NCBI RefSeq assembly: GCF_002975275.1
Contig: NZ_PCOQ01000001.1
Location: 310,001 to 374,000, forward strand
Direction of reading: 5' to 3'
DNA: 64,000 bases
DNA from: Achromobacter sp. MYb9
Lineage (GTDB): Bacteria > Pseudomonadota > Gammaproteobacteria > Burkholderiales > Burkholderiaceae_B
Position 1 is the first letter of the stretch. Each line of letters starts with the position of its first letter. A model generated the notes under the pieces. That model ran no database searches. It worked only from the letters and a program-made list of their open reading frames with translations, and had not been told where the DNA came from. The translations under genes and the position numbers were made by a program. Shown here in pieces: positions 24,968 through 33,681 of this stretch.

Positions 24968-25099
24968 ACCGGCCGTTGGCGGGTATCCGGCGACCGGTCT
25001 AAATCTTCCAAAAACTGGATTCTTCAGGGAACTGTAAGGTATCCTTCCCATCTAAGCCTTCTAGGCAATCACTATTTTTGCCGTACACAGGAGTTCTCC

Positions 25100-25810
25100 A
25101 TGAACGAATATCGTCCGTCCCCTTTTAACCGTTCCGGCGCAGTTGCCGGCGCGCCGGGCGAGGTCGCTCGCAACCAGGTCCTGCGCAACACCTATTGGCT
25201 CTTGGCGCTGTCGCTGATCCCCACTGTCCTGGGCGCCGCCGTCGGCCTCTACACCGGCATCAACCGCGTCATGGGCGCCAGCCCCGGCCTGTCCGCCATC
25301 GTGTTCCTGGTGGGCGCGTTCGGCCTGATGTTCGCCATCGAGAAGAACAAGAACAACTCGCTGGGCGTCGTGCTGCTGCTGGCCTTCACGTTCTTCATGG
25401 GCGTGATGCTGTCGCGCCTGCTCGGCTTCGTCATGGGCTTCAGCAACGGCTCGCAGTTGGTCATGACCGCCTTCGGCGGCACGGCGATCGTGTTCGGCAC
25501 GATGGCCACGCTGGCCACGACCATCAAGCGCGATCTGTCCGGGATGCAGAAGTTCCTGTTCATCGGCGCCGTGGTCATCCTGGTGGCGGCCCTGGCCAAC
25601 ATCTTCCTGCAGATGCCCGCGCTGATGCTGACCATCTCGGTCATGGCCATCCTGATCTTCTCGGCCTTCATGCTGGTTGACTTGCAACGCGTGGTCAACG
25701 GCGGCGAAACCAACTACGTGTCCGCCACGCTGGCCATCTATCTGGACGTCTATAACGTCTTCTCGAACCTGCTGATGCTGCTGGGCATCTTCGGCGGCAA
25801 CCGCGAGTAA
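25100..25810 (+). CDS. Bax inhibitor-1/YccA-family membrane protein
   Basis: 236 residues with seven hydrophobic helices after a polar 27-residue N-terminus. RNTYWLLALSLIPTVLGAAVG, GLMFAIEKNKNNSLGVVLLL and the final helices with ISVMAILIFSAFMLVDLQRVVNGGETNYV are typical. Bacterial members such as YccA modulate FtsH or may conduct calcium; the exact role is not predictable. Preceded by AGGAG about 8 nt before the start and followed by a strong terminator, so it is probably monocistronic. Confidence 0.9.
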   Translation: MNEYRPSPFNRSGAVAGAPGEVARNQVLRNTYWLLALSLIPTVLGAAVGLYTGINRVMGASPGLSAIVFLVGAFGLMFAIEKNKNNSLGVVLLLAFTFFMGVMLSRLLGFVMGFSNGSQLVMTAFGGTAIVFGTMATLATTIKRDLSGMQKFLFIGAVVILVAALANIFLQMPALMLTISVMAILIFSAFMLVDLQRVVNGGETNYVSATLAIYLDVYNVFSNLLMLLGIFGGNRE

Positions 25811-25832
25811 GCACCGGTCGGAAGACCCCTGC

Positions 25833-25867
25833 AAAAGGCCTACATTCGCGTGTAGGCCTTTTTTCTT
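25833..25867 (+). terminator. Terminator of the BI-1/YccA gene
   Basis: AAAAGGCCTACA (25833-25844) and TGTAGGCCTTTT (25851-25862) form a perfect 12-bp stem with a 6-nt loop and a T run. It is only about 18 nt before the next start codon. Confidence 0.92.
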
Positions 25868-25884
25868 TGGAGCGCCCCTTCGCC

Positions 25885-26802
25885 ATGCACGACCGCCGCC
25901 GCTTTCTGCAAACCGCCACCTGCGCCGCGTTGCTGGGATCCGCCGGCACGGCGCGCGCGCTCAGCTTCAAACAAGCCATGCTAAGCCGCACCATCCCCGC
26001 TTCGGGCGACCTGATCCCCGTCATTGGCCTGGGAACGGCGGACACCTTCAACGTCTCGCCCGGCGACACGGCGGCCATGGAGCCGCTGGCGCAGGTGCTG
26101 GACATCTTCAGTAAGGAAGGCGGATTCCTGATCGATACCGCGCCCAGTTACGGCCAGGCGGAAGCCGTTGTCGGCTCGCTGCTGACGCGTGACGGCGGGA
26201 TGCGTGACCGGTATTTCCTGGCGACCAAGATCGGCGCCCACGGTCGCGAATCCGCCATGGCCCAGGTGCTGCAGTCGCAAAAGCTGTTGGGCAGCGACAA
26301 ACTGGATCTGATCCAGGTACACAACCTGATCGACACCCGCAACCAGTTGGCACTGCTGCGCGAATTGAAACAACAAGGCGTCACCCGCTACATCGGCATC
26401 ACGCACTACACCGACCATGCGCACGACGAGCTGACCGAACTGGTCGAACGCGAGAAGCCCGACTTTCTTCAGGTCAATCTGTCCGTTGGCGCGCGCAACG
26501 CCGAAAAACGGCTGCTGCCCGCTTGCAGGGCCAACGGCGTCGCCGTGCTGATCAACCGCCCGTTCCAGGACGGGTCCCTGTTCCGCCAGGTCAAGGGCCG
26601 CCCGCTACCGGCACTTGCCGCCGACATCGGCTGCACGAGCTGGGCACAGATTTTCCTGAAGTTCATCATCGGCCATCCGGCCGTCACCGCCGTCATCCCC
26701 GCCACGTCCAAGCCCGCCAACATGGCCGACAATGCGCTGGCCGGATTCGGGCGGCAGCCGGACGCCGCCTTGCGCGAACGCATTGCCGCCTTGCTGGCGT
26801 AG
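25885..26802 (+). CDS. Tat-exported aldo/keto reductase
   Basis: 305 residues from ATG 25885, chosen because it gives a twin-arginine signal (HDRRRFLQTATCAALLGSAGTARA); the TTG at 25867 lies in the terminator. The AKR tetrad is present: Asp84 and Tyr89 in DTAPSYG, Lys115 in LATKIG, His146 in IQVHN. AKRs use NADPH, which is normally absent from the periplasm, yet the leader suggests Tat export with a bound cofactor or a retained leader. Four nt separate it from an MFS gene. Similar exported AKRs occur in proteobacteria, but substrates are unknown. Confidence 0.85.
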   Translation: MHDRRRFLQTATCAALLGSAGTARALSFKQAMLSRTIPASGDLIPVIGLGTADTFNVSPGDTAAMEPLAQVLDIFSKEGGFLIDTAPSYGQAEAVVGSLLTRDGGMRDRYFLATKIGAHGRESAMAQVLQSQKLLGSDKLDLIQVHNLIDTRNQLALLRELKQQGVTRYIGITHYTDHAHDELTELVEREKPDFLQVNLSVGARNAEKRLLPACRANGVAVLINRPFQDGSLFRQVKGRPLPALAADIGCTSWAQIFLKFIIGHPAVTAVIPATSKPANMADNALAGFGRQPDAALRERIAALLA

Positions 26803-26806
26803 GGCC

Positions 26807-28096
26807 ATGGCCAGCGCCCCTACCTCCCTGCGCGCACGGGCGGCACGGGCGCTGGGCATCCACGACGAGGAAATTGCGCCCGCCGCCTGCGGCTTCGCCT
26901 TTTTCTTCTTTCTGTTCTGCGGCTATTTCATGCTGCGCCCGATCCGCGAAACCCTGGGCATCCAGGCAGGCGTGAATCAGCTGCAATGGTTGTTCACCGC
27001 CACCTTCGTTGCCACGTTGGCCGTCGTGCCGCTATTCGGCTGGCTATCGGCCCGCGTGCCGCGCGCCACCTTGCTCACCTGGGTCTACAGCCTGTTCGCG
27101 TTGACCATGGCGGGATTCGCCGGCCTGCTCCACTTGCGGCCCGACAGCGTCTGGGCCGCCCGCGCCTTCTACGTGTGGCTGTCGGTGTTCAATCTGTTCG
27201 TGGTCTCGATCGCCTGGAGCCTGATGGCCGACGTGTTCCGCATGGAGTCGGCCAAGCGCCTGTTTGCGTTGATCGCCGCCGGGGCCAGCGCGGGGGGACT
27301 CTGCGGCCCGCTGCTGGGCGCCCTGCTGGCGGGCGCACTGAGTCCTGCCGGGCTGCTTCTGCTGTCGGCCCTGATGCTGACGGCGACGCTGCCGCTCAAG
27401 CAGTGGCTGCTGCGATGGCGCGCCGCCACGCGCGCGGACACCGGCCTGGAAGACCTGCAGCGCCCCATCGCGGGCGCCGTCCTGGCCGGCATCTCGCGCA
27501 TTTTTCGTTCGCGCTACCTGCTGGGCATTTCGCTCCTGGTCGTGCTGCTGGCCACCCTGAACACGTTCCTGTACATGGAGCAGGCGCGCCTGGTGGCCGA
27601 TACGTTTCCCGACACCGCCCAGCGCATCCGCGTCTTCAGCGCGCTGGATTTCACGGTCCAGACACTGGCGCTGTTGTCGCAGGTTTTCATCACGGGCCGG
27701 GTCGCCGCGCGACTGGGCCTGCGCTTCCTGTTGACGGCGGTGCCGCTGGCCGTGGGCGTGTCGTTCCTGGCGCTGGCGGCGTTTCCCGTCTTCGGCGTGC
27801 TGGCAGCCGCGATGATCCTGCGGCGGGCCGGCGAATACGCCCTGATCCGGCCGGGGCGCGAGATGCTGTTCACGGCGGTCCCGCCCGAAGACAAGTACAA
27901 GACCAAGAGCGTCATCGACACCGTGGTGTACCGGGGCGGCGACGCAGCCAGCGGATGGGTCAAGGCGGGTGTCGACATGCTGGGGCACGGCACCGCCCTC
28001 ATCGCGCTATTGGGCGCGGCGGTTGCGTTGGGCGCCGCAGCCGTCGGCTACGGCCTGGGGAAACAGGCCGACACGCGCAACATCGAAGAGCGTTAG
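26807..28096 (+). CDS. MFS-type transporter related to the NTP/NDP exchanger family
   Basis: 429 residues from ATG 26807. The N-terminal AFFFFLFCGYFMLRPIRETLGI matches the first-helix signature of Tlc/Npt-like carriers (LRPxRD/E), which are part of or close to the MFS. About 12 hydrophobic helices follow, and the C-terminal part contains AVPPEDKYKTKSVIDTVVYRGGD, also typical. In free-living bacteria the substrate is not established. The start lies 4 nt after the AKR stop, so the two are probably one operon. No strong ribosome binding site is visible. Confidence 0.8.
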   Translation: MASAPTSLRARAARALGIHDEEIAPAACGFAFFFFLFCGYFMLRPIRETLGIQAGVNQLQWLFTATFVATLAVVPLFGWLSARVPRATLLTWVYSLFALTMAGFAGLLHLRPDSVWAARAFYVWLSVFNLFVVSIAWSLMADVFRMESAKRLFALIAAGASAGGLCGPLLGALLAGALSPAGLLLLSALMLTATLPLKQWLLRWRAATRADTGLEDLQRPIAGAVLAGISRIFRSRYLLGISLLVVLLATLNTFLYMEQARLVADTFPDTAQRIRVFSALDFTVQTLALLSQVFITGRVAARLGLRFLLTAVPLAVGVSFLALAAFPVFGVLAAAMILRRAGEYALIRPGREMLFTAVPPEDKYKTKSVIDTVVYRGGDAASGWVKAGVDMLGHGTALIALLGAAVALGAAAVGYGLGKQADTRNIEER

Positions 28097-28186
28097 ATTT
28101 TTCTGAATATCCATCTGAGCAAGGCAAACGGATTCCGCGGGCCGCCGCCGCACAATGGCGCAGCTCTCACCGCCTCGGGAATCGCC

Positions 28187-29143
28187 ATGAAACGCACTGC
28201 CTGCCTTGCCGCCCTGTCGCTTTGCCTTGCCGCGGCCTCCGCGCAAGCCGATTATCCGGCGCGCGCCATCACGTTGATCGTACCCGCCGCCGCCGGCGGC
28301 AACGCGGACATCACCGCACGCCTGGTCGGACAGGAAATGAGCCGCCAGCTCGGCCAACCCGTGGTGATCGAAAACCGCGTCGGCGCAGGCGGCCGCATCG
28401 GCACACAGGCCGTGGTGCGCGCCCCCGCGGATGGCTACACCATCGGCTATGCCCACGTCGGCACCCTGGTGCTGCATCGATTCCTGTTCAAGCAACAGCT
28501 TTATGACCTGGACCGAGACGTGACACCCATCGGCCTGGTCGCGGAAACCCCGAACGTCATCGTGGTCAACACCGCCTCGCCCTATCAAGACCTGAAGAGC
28601 TTCATCGAAGCCAGCCGCGCCCAGCCCGACCGCCTGACCATGACGTCGGCGGATCCCGGCACGACCAGCGAAGTCGGCGTGAAGCTCTTCATCGCCCAGA
28701 CCGGCGCCGCCGTGCGCCAGATTCCCTATAAAGCAACGGCCGCGCAGCTGTCCGATCTGCTGGGCGGCCATGTCGACGCCATGATGGAAAACCTGCCGCC
28801 CTTGATCGGCAACCTGAAGGACGGCCGCCTGCGCGCGCTTGCGGTCACGACCAAGTCTCGTGCCGCCTCCAATCCGGACGTGCCCACGGTGGCCGAACAA
28901 GGCTATCCCGATTACGAACAGTCGGCCTGGAGCGCATTGATTGCCCCTGCGGGCACGCCACCGGCGGCCGTCGCCCGCCTGAACGCCGCGCTTAACCAGG
29001 CGCTGCGTTCGCCGAATGTCGAGAAGGAACTGCGCAGCCGTTCCCAGGAACCCTTGGGTGGGACGCCCCAGGACGTTCAGAGCCAGATTCGCAAGGAGCT
29101 GCCCAAATGGGAGAGCATCATCAAGGCCGCCACGCTGGATTGA
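28187..29143 (+). CDS. Bug/TctC-family tripartite tricarboxylate binding protein
   Basis: 318 residues. A signal peptide (MKRTACLAALSLCLAAASAQA) precedes DYPARAITLIVPAAAGGNAD, the standard Bug N-terminus, with NRVGAGGRIGTQAV and the LTMTSADPG loop that usually contacts a carboxylate. Bug proteins are greatly expanded in Bordetella/Achromobacter and mostly lack cognate TctAB genes, as here. It heads a plus-strand cluster with a deacylase and a PLP enzyme, which suggests that the ligand is an acylated amino acid or similar; this is inference. Confidence 0.92.
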   Translation: MKRTACLAALSLCLAAASAQADYPARAITLIVPAAAGGNADITARLVGQEMSRQLGQPVVIENRVGAGGRIGTQAVVRAPADGYTIGYAHVGTLVLHRFLFKQQLYDLDRDVTPIGLVAETPNVIVVNTASPYQDLKSFIEASRAQPDRLTMTSADPGTTSEVGVKLFIAQTGAAVRQIPYKATAAQLSDLLGGHVDAMMENLPPLIGNLKDGRLRALAVTTKSRAASNPDVPTVAEQGYPDYEQSAWSALIAPAGTPPAAVARLNAALNQALRSPNVEKELRSRSQEPLGGTPQDVQSQIRKELPKWESIIKAATLD

Positions 29144-29174
29144 CGCGCGTGCACGCCCATACCGGAGTCACCGC

Positions 29175-30155
29175 ATGGTCCGCGTAACCCGAGAGGATTT
29201 CTCCGTTGCCGCCGCAACCAATGAATCCGCTTACCGCCGTATCACCATCCCCGTGCTGCGGATCGATGCGGGGCCTGGCCCCGCCGTTGCCCTGATCGCC
29301 GGCGTGCATGGCGACGAATGGGAAGGCCAGGCGGCCATCCTCGACTTATGGCATCACCTGCCGGCCATCCTGGAACGCGGCACCGTTTATCTGCTGCCCG
29401 CCGTGAACGCCGAGGCCTCGTTGGCCGGCACACGTCTGTCACCCGCGGACGGCGGCAACTTGAACCGTGCCTTCCTGGGCGCACCGGCGCGCGGCTACAC
29501 CGAAAGCGTGGCGGCAGCGCTAGAGGTCCGGCTGTTGCCCCGCATCCAGGCGATGGTCGATGTGCACAGCGGCGGCGCGTCCCTGCGCTACCTGCCCTCA
29601 TCGGTAATCACCCGCTACGGCGACGACGCCTGCGACGAGCGACTTCCCGCATTGGCGCGCGCCTTCGGCCTGCCTCATTGCGTGTTTTTCCGGGGCACTG
29701 AAGCCGCCTCCCTGCCCGCTGCGGCCAGCCGCCATGGCGTGCTGCGCCTGAGCGCCGAGATCGGCGGCGGCAGGGAAACCAGTAGCCGCCTTGCGGACCG
29801 GTGCCGTGACGGCTTGCTGGGATGCCTGGGTGAACTGGGCCTGCTGTCGGATGTTCCGATGCCCCGTGACCCGGAAGTCCGCCTCTATGATCTGGACGCC
29901 CCCGCCGCCACGCTACGTGCCCGCGAAGCCGGCGTGTTCGTGCCTGGCGTTGAATTGGGACAATCGATCACGGCCGGCCAGCGCATCGGCCGCCTGATCG
30001 AACCCGCCCGCCCCGATACCCCCCTGCGCAACCTGCAGAGTCCCCAAGCGGGCACGGTCGTCTGCCTGCGCGCCATTGCGCGCAGCGACGATGGCGACTG
30101 CCTGCTGCAAGTCGCGCCCGCCCTTCCCCTGAACTCCCTTGCATCGATGTATTGA
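29175..30155 (+). CDS. Succinylglutamate desuccinylase/aspartoacylase-family (M14-like) deacylase
   Basis: 326 residues from ATG 29175; the longer frame runs into the upstream gene. Zinc ligands are His45 and Glu48 in GVHGDEWEG and His131 in VDVHSGG; NLNRAFLG supplies the substrate-binding Asn-Arg, and SAEIGGG carries the catalytic glutamate. A C-terminal beta-domain (VFVPGVELGQSITAGQRIGRL) closes the protein. Members remove acyl groups from N-acyl amino acids or related amides (AstE, aspartoacylase, DoeB). It starts 31 nt after the Bug gene and ends 3 nt before the PLP gene. Confidence 0.88.
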   Translation: MVRVTREDFSVAAATNESAYRRITIPVLRIDAGPGPAVALIAGVHGDEWEGQAAILDLWHHLPAILERGTVYLLPAVNAEASLAGTRLSPADGGNLNRAFLGAPARGYTESVAAALEVRLLPRIQAMVDVHSGGASLRYLPSSVITRYGDDACDERLPALARAFGLPHCVFFRGTEAASLPAAASRHGVLRLSAEIGGGRETSSRLADRCRDGLLGCLGELGLLSDVPMPRDPEVRLYDLDAPAATLRAREAGVFVPGVELGQSITAGQRIGRLIEPARPDTPLRNLQSPQAGTVVCLRAIARSDDGDCLLQVAPALPLNSLASMY

Positions 30156-30158
30156 CCC

Positions 30159-31259
30159 ATGCAGATGAATCCTAGATTGTCCGGCCTGCGCTGCATCCGC
30201 TGCGCGAGCCTGTGGCCGCCCGGCGACTATCCCGAAGGCTGCCCGAGTTGCCTGGCGGCGGGACACCCCGCCACCCTGGAATGCGACTACGACGCCTGCG
30301 ACACGGACCGCGCCATTCCTTTGCCGGTGTTGACGCCCATCACGCTGGGCGAAGGGGCCACCCCCCATCTCGAAGCCACGGATCTGGCACTCGCCGAAGG
30401 CGTCGGCCAGCTTTGGCTCAAGTGCGAAAGCGCCAACCCCACCGGCAGCCACAAAGACCGCATGGCGGCGCAGTTGGTGTCGCGCGCCCGCCTGGCAGGC
30501 GCGACCCGCGTGGCGGCGGCATCCAGCGGCAATGCCGGCGTCTCGCTTGCGGCTTATTGCGCCGCGGCCGGCCTGCAGGCCGACATTGCCATCACCCGCA
30601 ATTGCCCGCCGCTGCAGCGCGAAGCCATGCAGCGCTTCGGCGCCAAACTCAGCGCCTTCGAAGACAGCCTGGCCCGTTGGCCCTACGTGTCGGATCTGTG
30701 CCGCAACCACGGTGCATTCGCCGGCACCAACTACCTGAATCCCCCGGTCGGCACGCATCCCTATGGCGTGGAAGGCTACAAACCCATCGCCCAGGAAATC
30801 CTGGATGCCTGCGGCACGCCCACCGACATCATCGTGCCGACTGCGCGCGGCGATCTGTTATGGGGAATTTTCCTGGGCTGGCAGCACCTGCTGCAACGCG
30901 GCCGCATCGCGCGTCTGCCGCGCCTGCATGCGGTCGAGCCGTACGCCCGCTTGTCGCGGGCCCGTGCGGCGGGCGACGCGCGCGGCCTGTGGGAGGGCGT
31001 CACGGACCAATACTCCATCGCGGGCGGCACCTGCACGCTGCAATCGCTGGAAGCCATGTCGCGCTCGGGCGGGACGCCTGTGGAGGTCTCCGATGCCGCC
31101 GCGGCCCAGGCGCAACAGCGGCTCGAGCGCAAGGGAATCAGCACTGAACTGTCTTCCGCCGCAGCCCTGGCGGCCGTGTCCCGGCTCAGGCGTTCCGGCG
31201 TGCTGGATGCCGAATCGTCGGTGGTGCTGATCGTGACGTCGGACGGACGCCGAGGCTGA
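30159..31259 (+). CDS. Fold-type II PLP enzyme related to threonine synthase
   Basis: 366 residues. An N-terminal zinc-ribbon-like pair (C12-x2-C15 and C28-x2-C31) precedes the PLP domain, with TGSHKDRMA containing the Schiff-base Lys99, ASSGNAGVSLAAY as the phosphate-binding loop and IVPTARGDLLWGIFLGW further on. Threonine-synthase-like proteins of this size include lyases and dehydratases besides true ThrC. The genetic neighbours (Bug, deacylase) favour a catabolic beta-elimination or beta-replacement role rather than threonine synthesis; this is inference. Confidence 0.82.
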   Translation: MQMNPRLSGLRCIRCASLWPPGDYPEGCPSCLAAGHPATLECDYDACDTDRAIPLPVLTPITLGEGATPHLEATDLALAEGVGQLWLKCESANPTGSHKDRMAAQLVSRARLAGATRVAAASSGNAGVSLAAYCAAAGLQADIAITRNCPPLQREAMQRFGAKLSAFEDSLARWPYVSDLCRNHGAFAGTNYLNPPVGTHPYGVEGYKPIAQEILDACGTPTDIIVPTARGDLLWGIFLGWQHLLQRGRIARLPRLHAVEPYARLSRARAAGDARGLWEGVTDQYSIAGGTCTLQSLEAMSRSGGTPVEVSDAAAAQAQQRLERKGISTELSSAAALAAVSRLRRSGVLDAESSVVLIVTSDGRRG

Positions 31260-31283
31260 TCTCCGCCACGCTGCGGCGGCCTG

Positions 31284-32192
31284 CTAGACGCCGAATTGGT
31301 CCACCAGCGGGGCCAATGCGCCACGCAGGCACGTGGCCCAGAACTTGCCGGCTTCGGACAGCGGCCGGCTCCCATGAAGGATCATGTGGCATTCGAAATG
31401 CACGGATGCCGTCAGCGGGCGATAGCACAGGCCCGCTGCCTCCATGCCCACGGCTGTCGCCGGGTTGGCGATACCCACGCCATGCCCGGCCAGCGCCAAT
31501 TGGCATACGGTGCTGGAGTACGGCGTTTCGATCGCCACCCTCAGGGTCTGTTCCGCCTGGCGCAGCAGCGAATCCAGCCGCTTGCGTGAACCGTCCTCGG
31601 CATTCAAGGCGATCACGTCCAGACCCGCCAAATGCGAAAAATCGATGGCCCCCAACCGTGCCAGCGCGTGCCCACCCGGAAAGACGGCCACCGCCCGCAA
31701 GCTGGCCAGGCGATGGCCGCGCAACCCTTCCAGCTCTGACTCATCGGCCACCACGGCCAGGTCCAGCTCGCCCGACACCACCATGTCGCGCAACGTATTG
31801 GAATCTCGGATCTGCAGATACAGGGGCGTGTCCGGATAGCGCGTGCGAAAACGCGAGATCGCGTCGCTGACCACGGCGCCGCTGTAGGCATGAATGCAGC
31901 CGATGCGCAGACGCGGTTGGGCGGCGCCACGAATCGCGCGGATCTTGCGGCCCAGGCTATCCAGTCCGACATTCAAACGGCGGATTTCTTCATACAGCAA
32001 CGTGGCCTCGGGCGTGCGCTGCATACGCTGGCGCACGCGCTCGAACAACCGCAATTCGATGCTGGCTTCCAGCGCGGCCAGGGTCGCGCTGACCGTCGCG
32101 GGCGACACGTCCAGCCGCCGGGCGGCCGCAGTCACGCTTTCCGTCTCATAGACGGTGCGGAAGGTCTCGACCTGTTTGAGCGTGAAGGTCAT
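31284..32192 (-). CDS. LysR-family regulator next to the Bug-deacylase-PLP cluster
   Basis: 302 residues. Winged helix FTLKQVETFRTVYETESVTAAARRLDVSPATVSATLAALE (positions about 3-42), then an ordinary LysR ligand domain (LRIGCIHAYSGAVVSDAI). It converges on the PLP-enzyme gene, with 24 nt between stops, and lies 18 nt downstream of recO on the same strand. A role in regulating the neighbouring catabolic genes is likely by position, but the target promoter would be the one before the Bug gene, 3 kb away. Confidence 0.88.
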   Translation of the reverse strand: MTFTLKQVETFRTVYETESVTAAARRLDVSPATVSATLAALEASIELRLFERVRQRMQRTPEATLLYEEIRRLNVGLDSLGRKIRAIRGAAQPRLRIGCIHAYSGAVVSDAISRFRTRYPDTPLYLQIRDSNTLRDMVVSGELDLAVVADESELEGLRGHRLASLRAVAVFPGGHALARLGAIDFSHLAGLDVIALNAEDGSRKRLDSLLRQAEQTLRVAIETPYSSTVCQLALAGHGVGIANPATAVGMEAAGLCYRPLTASVHFECHMILHGSRPLSEAGKFWATCLRGALAPLVDQFGV

Positions 32193-32210
32193 GGGCGGCG
32201 CGCGGCGCGC

Positions 32211-32798
32211 TTAGATGCGTTGCAGGTCCATCAGCACGCGCCGGGTGGACAACGGACGGCCGGCCAGAATCTCGGCCAGGCGTTCACGCAGGTCGCGGCG
32301 CAGCGCCGGTTCGATCACAGGGTCTTCGAAGTCCGGGGCGTCTTCATCCACGCCGTAGCCGGTTTCGCGCAGCAAGGTCCACTCGAAGCGGCGCAGCGCA
32401 CCGGCGGCACGGGTGCCGTTGGACAGTTGCTGCAGCGCCATGTCGTAGGCGTCGAACAACAAGGGGTGGGCGTCCTCGCGCGGCAACAGGCGCAAGAGCA
32501 GTTCGTTCATGTACCAGGCGGACATCAAGGCGGTGCCCGTCAGCGGACGGATGCCGGCGATCTCGGCGCGGGTCAAGGTCTTGACTTCGCCGTTGCCGGT
32601 CCAGGACAGCAGCAGGGGCTGAAAGGCCGACAACACGGGACGCAGGATGGAATAAGGGCGCTTGGCGCCCTTGGCGACCATGGCTACGCAGCCATGATCG
32701 CGGGAGAACGTCTGAACAATAAGGGAAGTCTCACGCCACGCCGTGGCGTGCAACATAAACCCCGGACGATCCTGGACGCGAGGCGCCCGTCTACTCAT
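32211..32798 (-). CDS. recO: DNA repair protein RecO, unusually short
   Basis: 195 residues from ATG 32798, which overlaps the era end by 8 nt. PGFMLHATAWRETSLIVQTFSRDHG and MVAKGAKRP are the OB-fold start of RecO, and the protein continues with LRRFEWTLLRETGYG. E. coli RecO has 242 residues; here the segment after GYG (often with zinc-finger cysteines and about 45 residues) is missing, and the sequence passes to LAGRPLSTRRVLMDL, the normal C-terminal element. There is no frameshift. RecO loads RecA in the RecFOR pathway. Confidence 0.88.
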   Translation of the reverse strand: MSRRAPRVQDRPGFMLHATAWRETSLIVQTFSRDHGCVAMVAKGAKRPYSILRPVLSAFQPLLLSWTGNGEVKTLTRAEIAGIRPLTGTALMSAWYMNELLLRLLPREDAHPLLFDAYDMALQQLSNGTRAAGALRRFEWTLLRETGYGVDEDAPDFEDPVIEPALRRDLRERLAEILAGRPLSTRRVLMDLQRI

Positions 32799-33681
32799 AG
32801 CCCAAATCGCGGAGCGCACTCTCGCGGTCGGACCAGCCCTTTCGCACCTTGATGTAGACCTCAAGGTGAACCGGCTTGTCCAGCAGCTTGGCGATGTCCT
32901 GCCGCGCCTCCGTGGCAATACGCTTCATGTGCATGCCGCCCGTGCCCAACAAGATGGGCTTGTGGCTGTCGCGTTCGACGACGACGCAAGCGTTGATGCT
33001 GGCGCCCTTGCTGGTTTCTTCCCATTGCTCGATGACGACGGTACAGCCATAGGGCAGTTCGTCGCCCACCAGGCGGAAGATCTTCTCGCGCACCAGTTCG
33101 GCGGCGATGAACCGCATGGGGCGATCAGTCAGCGTATCTTCTTCGAACATCGCCTCGCCTTCCGGCAGGCGCGTTGCGATCTCTTGCAGCAGTTGGTCCA
33201 GCTGGTGGTTCTTCGTGGCGCTGACAGGCACCACGGCGCCGAACGGATGCAGCGCCATGATCTTGGCGACGAAGGCGAACAGGTCGTCGCGGTTCTTCAG
33301 CGCGTCGATCTTGGACACCACCAGGATCGTGCGCTCGGGGTTGGGCAGCAGCGGCAGCAGCTTGGCGTCGCCTTCCGACCATTTGCCGGCTTCCACCACA
33401 TGCACCACCACGTCGACGTCGGCCAGTGCCTGCGTCACGACGCGGTTCATCATGCGGTTCATCGCGCCGCCATGACGGGTCTGGAATCCCGGGGTGTCGA
33501 CAAACACGAATTGCTCGTGCTCGCGCGTCAGCACGCCGTGAATGCGGTGGCGCGTGGTCTGCGCCTTGCGCGACACGATGGAGATCTTGGAACCGATCAG
33601 GGCGTTCGTCAGCGTGGACTTACCCACATTGGGGCGGCCAACAATGGCAACGAAGCCAGTACGAAAAGGGGTATCGCTCAT
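32791..33681 (-). CDS. era: GTPase Era
   Basis: 296 residues. G1 GRPNVGKST at 16-24, G3 DTPGFQ, G4 SKID, and a C-terminal KH domain ([13 protein letters not shown], later [16 protein letters not shown]). Era binds 16S rRNA and supports 30S assembly. The start overlaps the rnc stop (ATGA), and its 3' end overlaps the recO start, so rnc, era and recO are translationally coupled. Confidence 0.96.
   Translation of the reverse strand: MSDTPFRTGFVAIVGRPNVGKSTLTNALIGSKISIVSRKAQTTRHRIHGVLTREHEQFVFVDTPGFQTRHGGAMNRMMNRVVTQALADVDVVVHVVEAGKWSEGDAKLLPLLPNPERTILVVSKIDALKNRDDLFAFVAKIMALHPFGAVVPVSATKNHQLDQLLQEIATRLPEGEAMFEEDTLTDRPMRFIAAELVREKIFRLVGDELPYGCTVVIEQWEETSKGASINACVVVERDSHKPILLGTGGMHMKRIATEARQDIAKLLDKPVHLEVYIKVRKGWSDRESALRDLGYE

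Noticed and set aside
28187-31259. The Bug-deacylase-PLP cluster as a known ectoine degradation operon
   Set aside because: Characteristic partners such as ectoine hydrolase (DoeA) and the ectoine transport genes are absent, so only a general deacylation role is supported.
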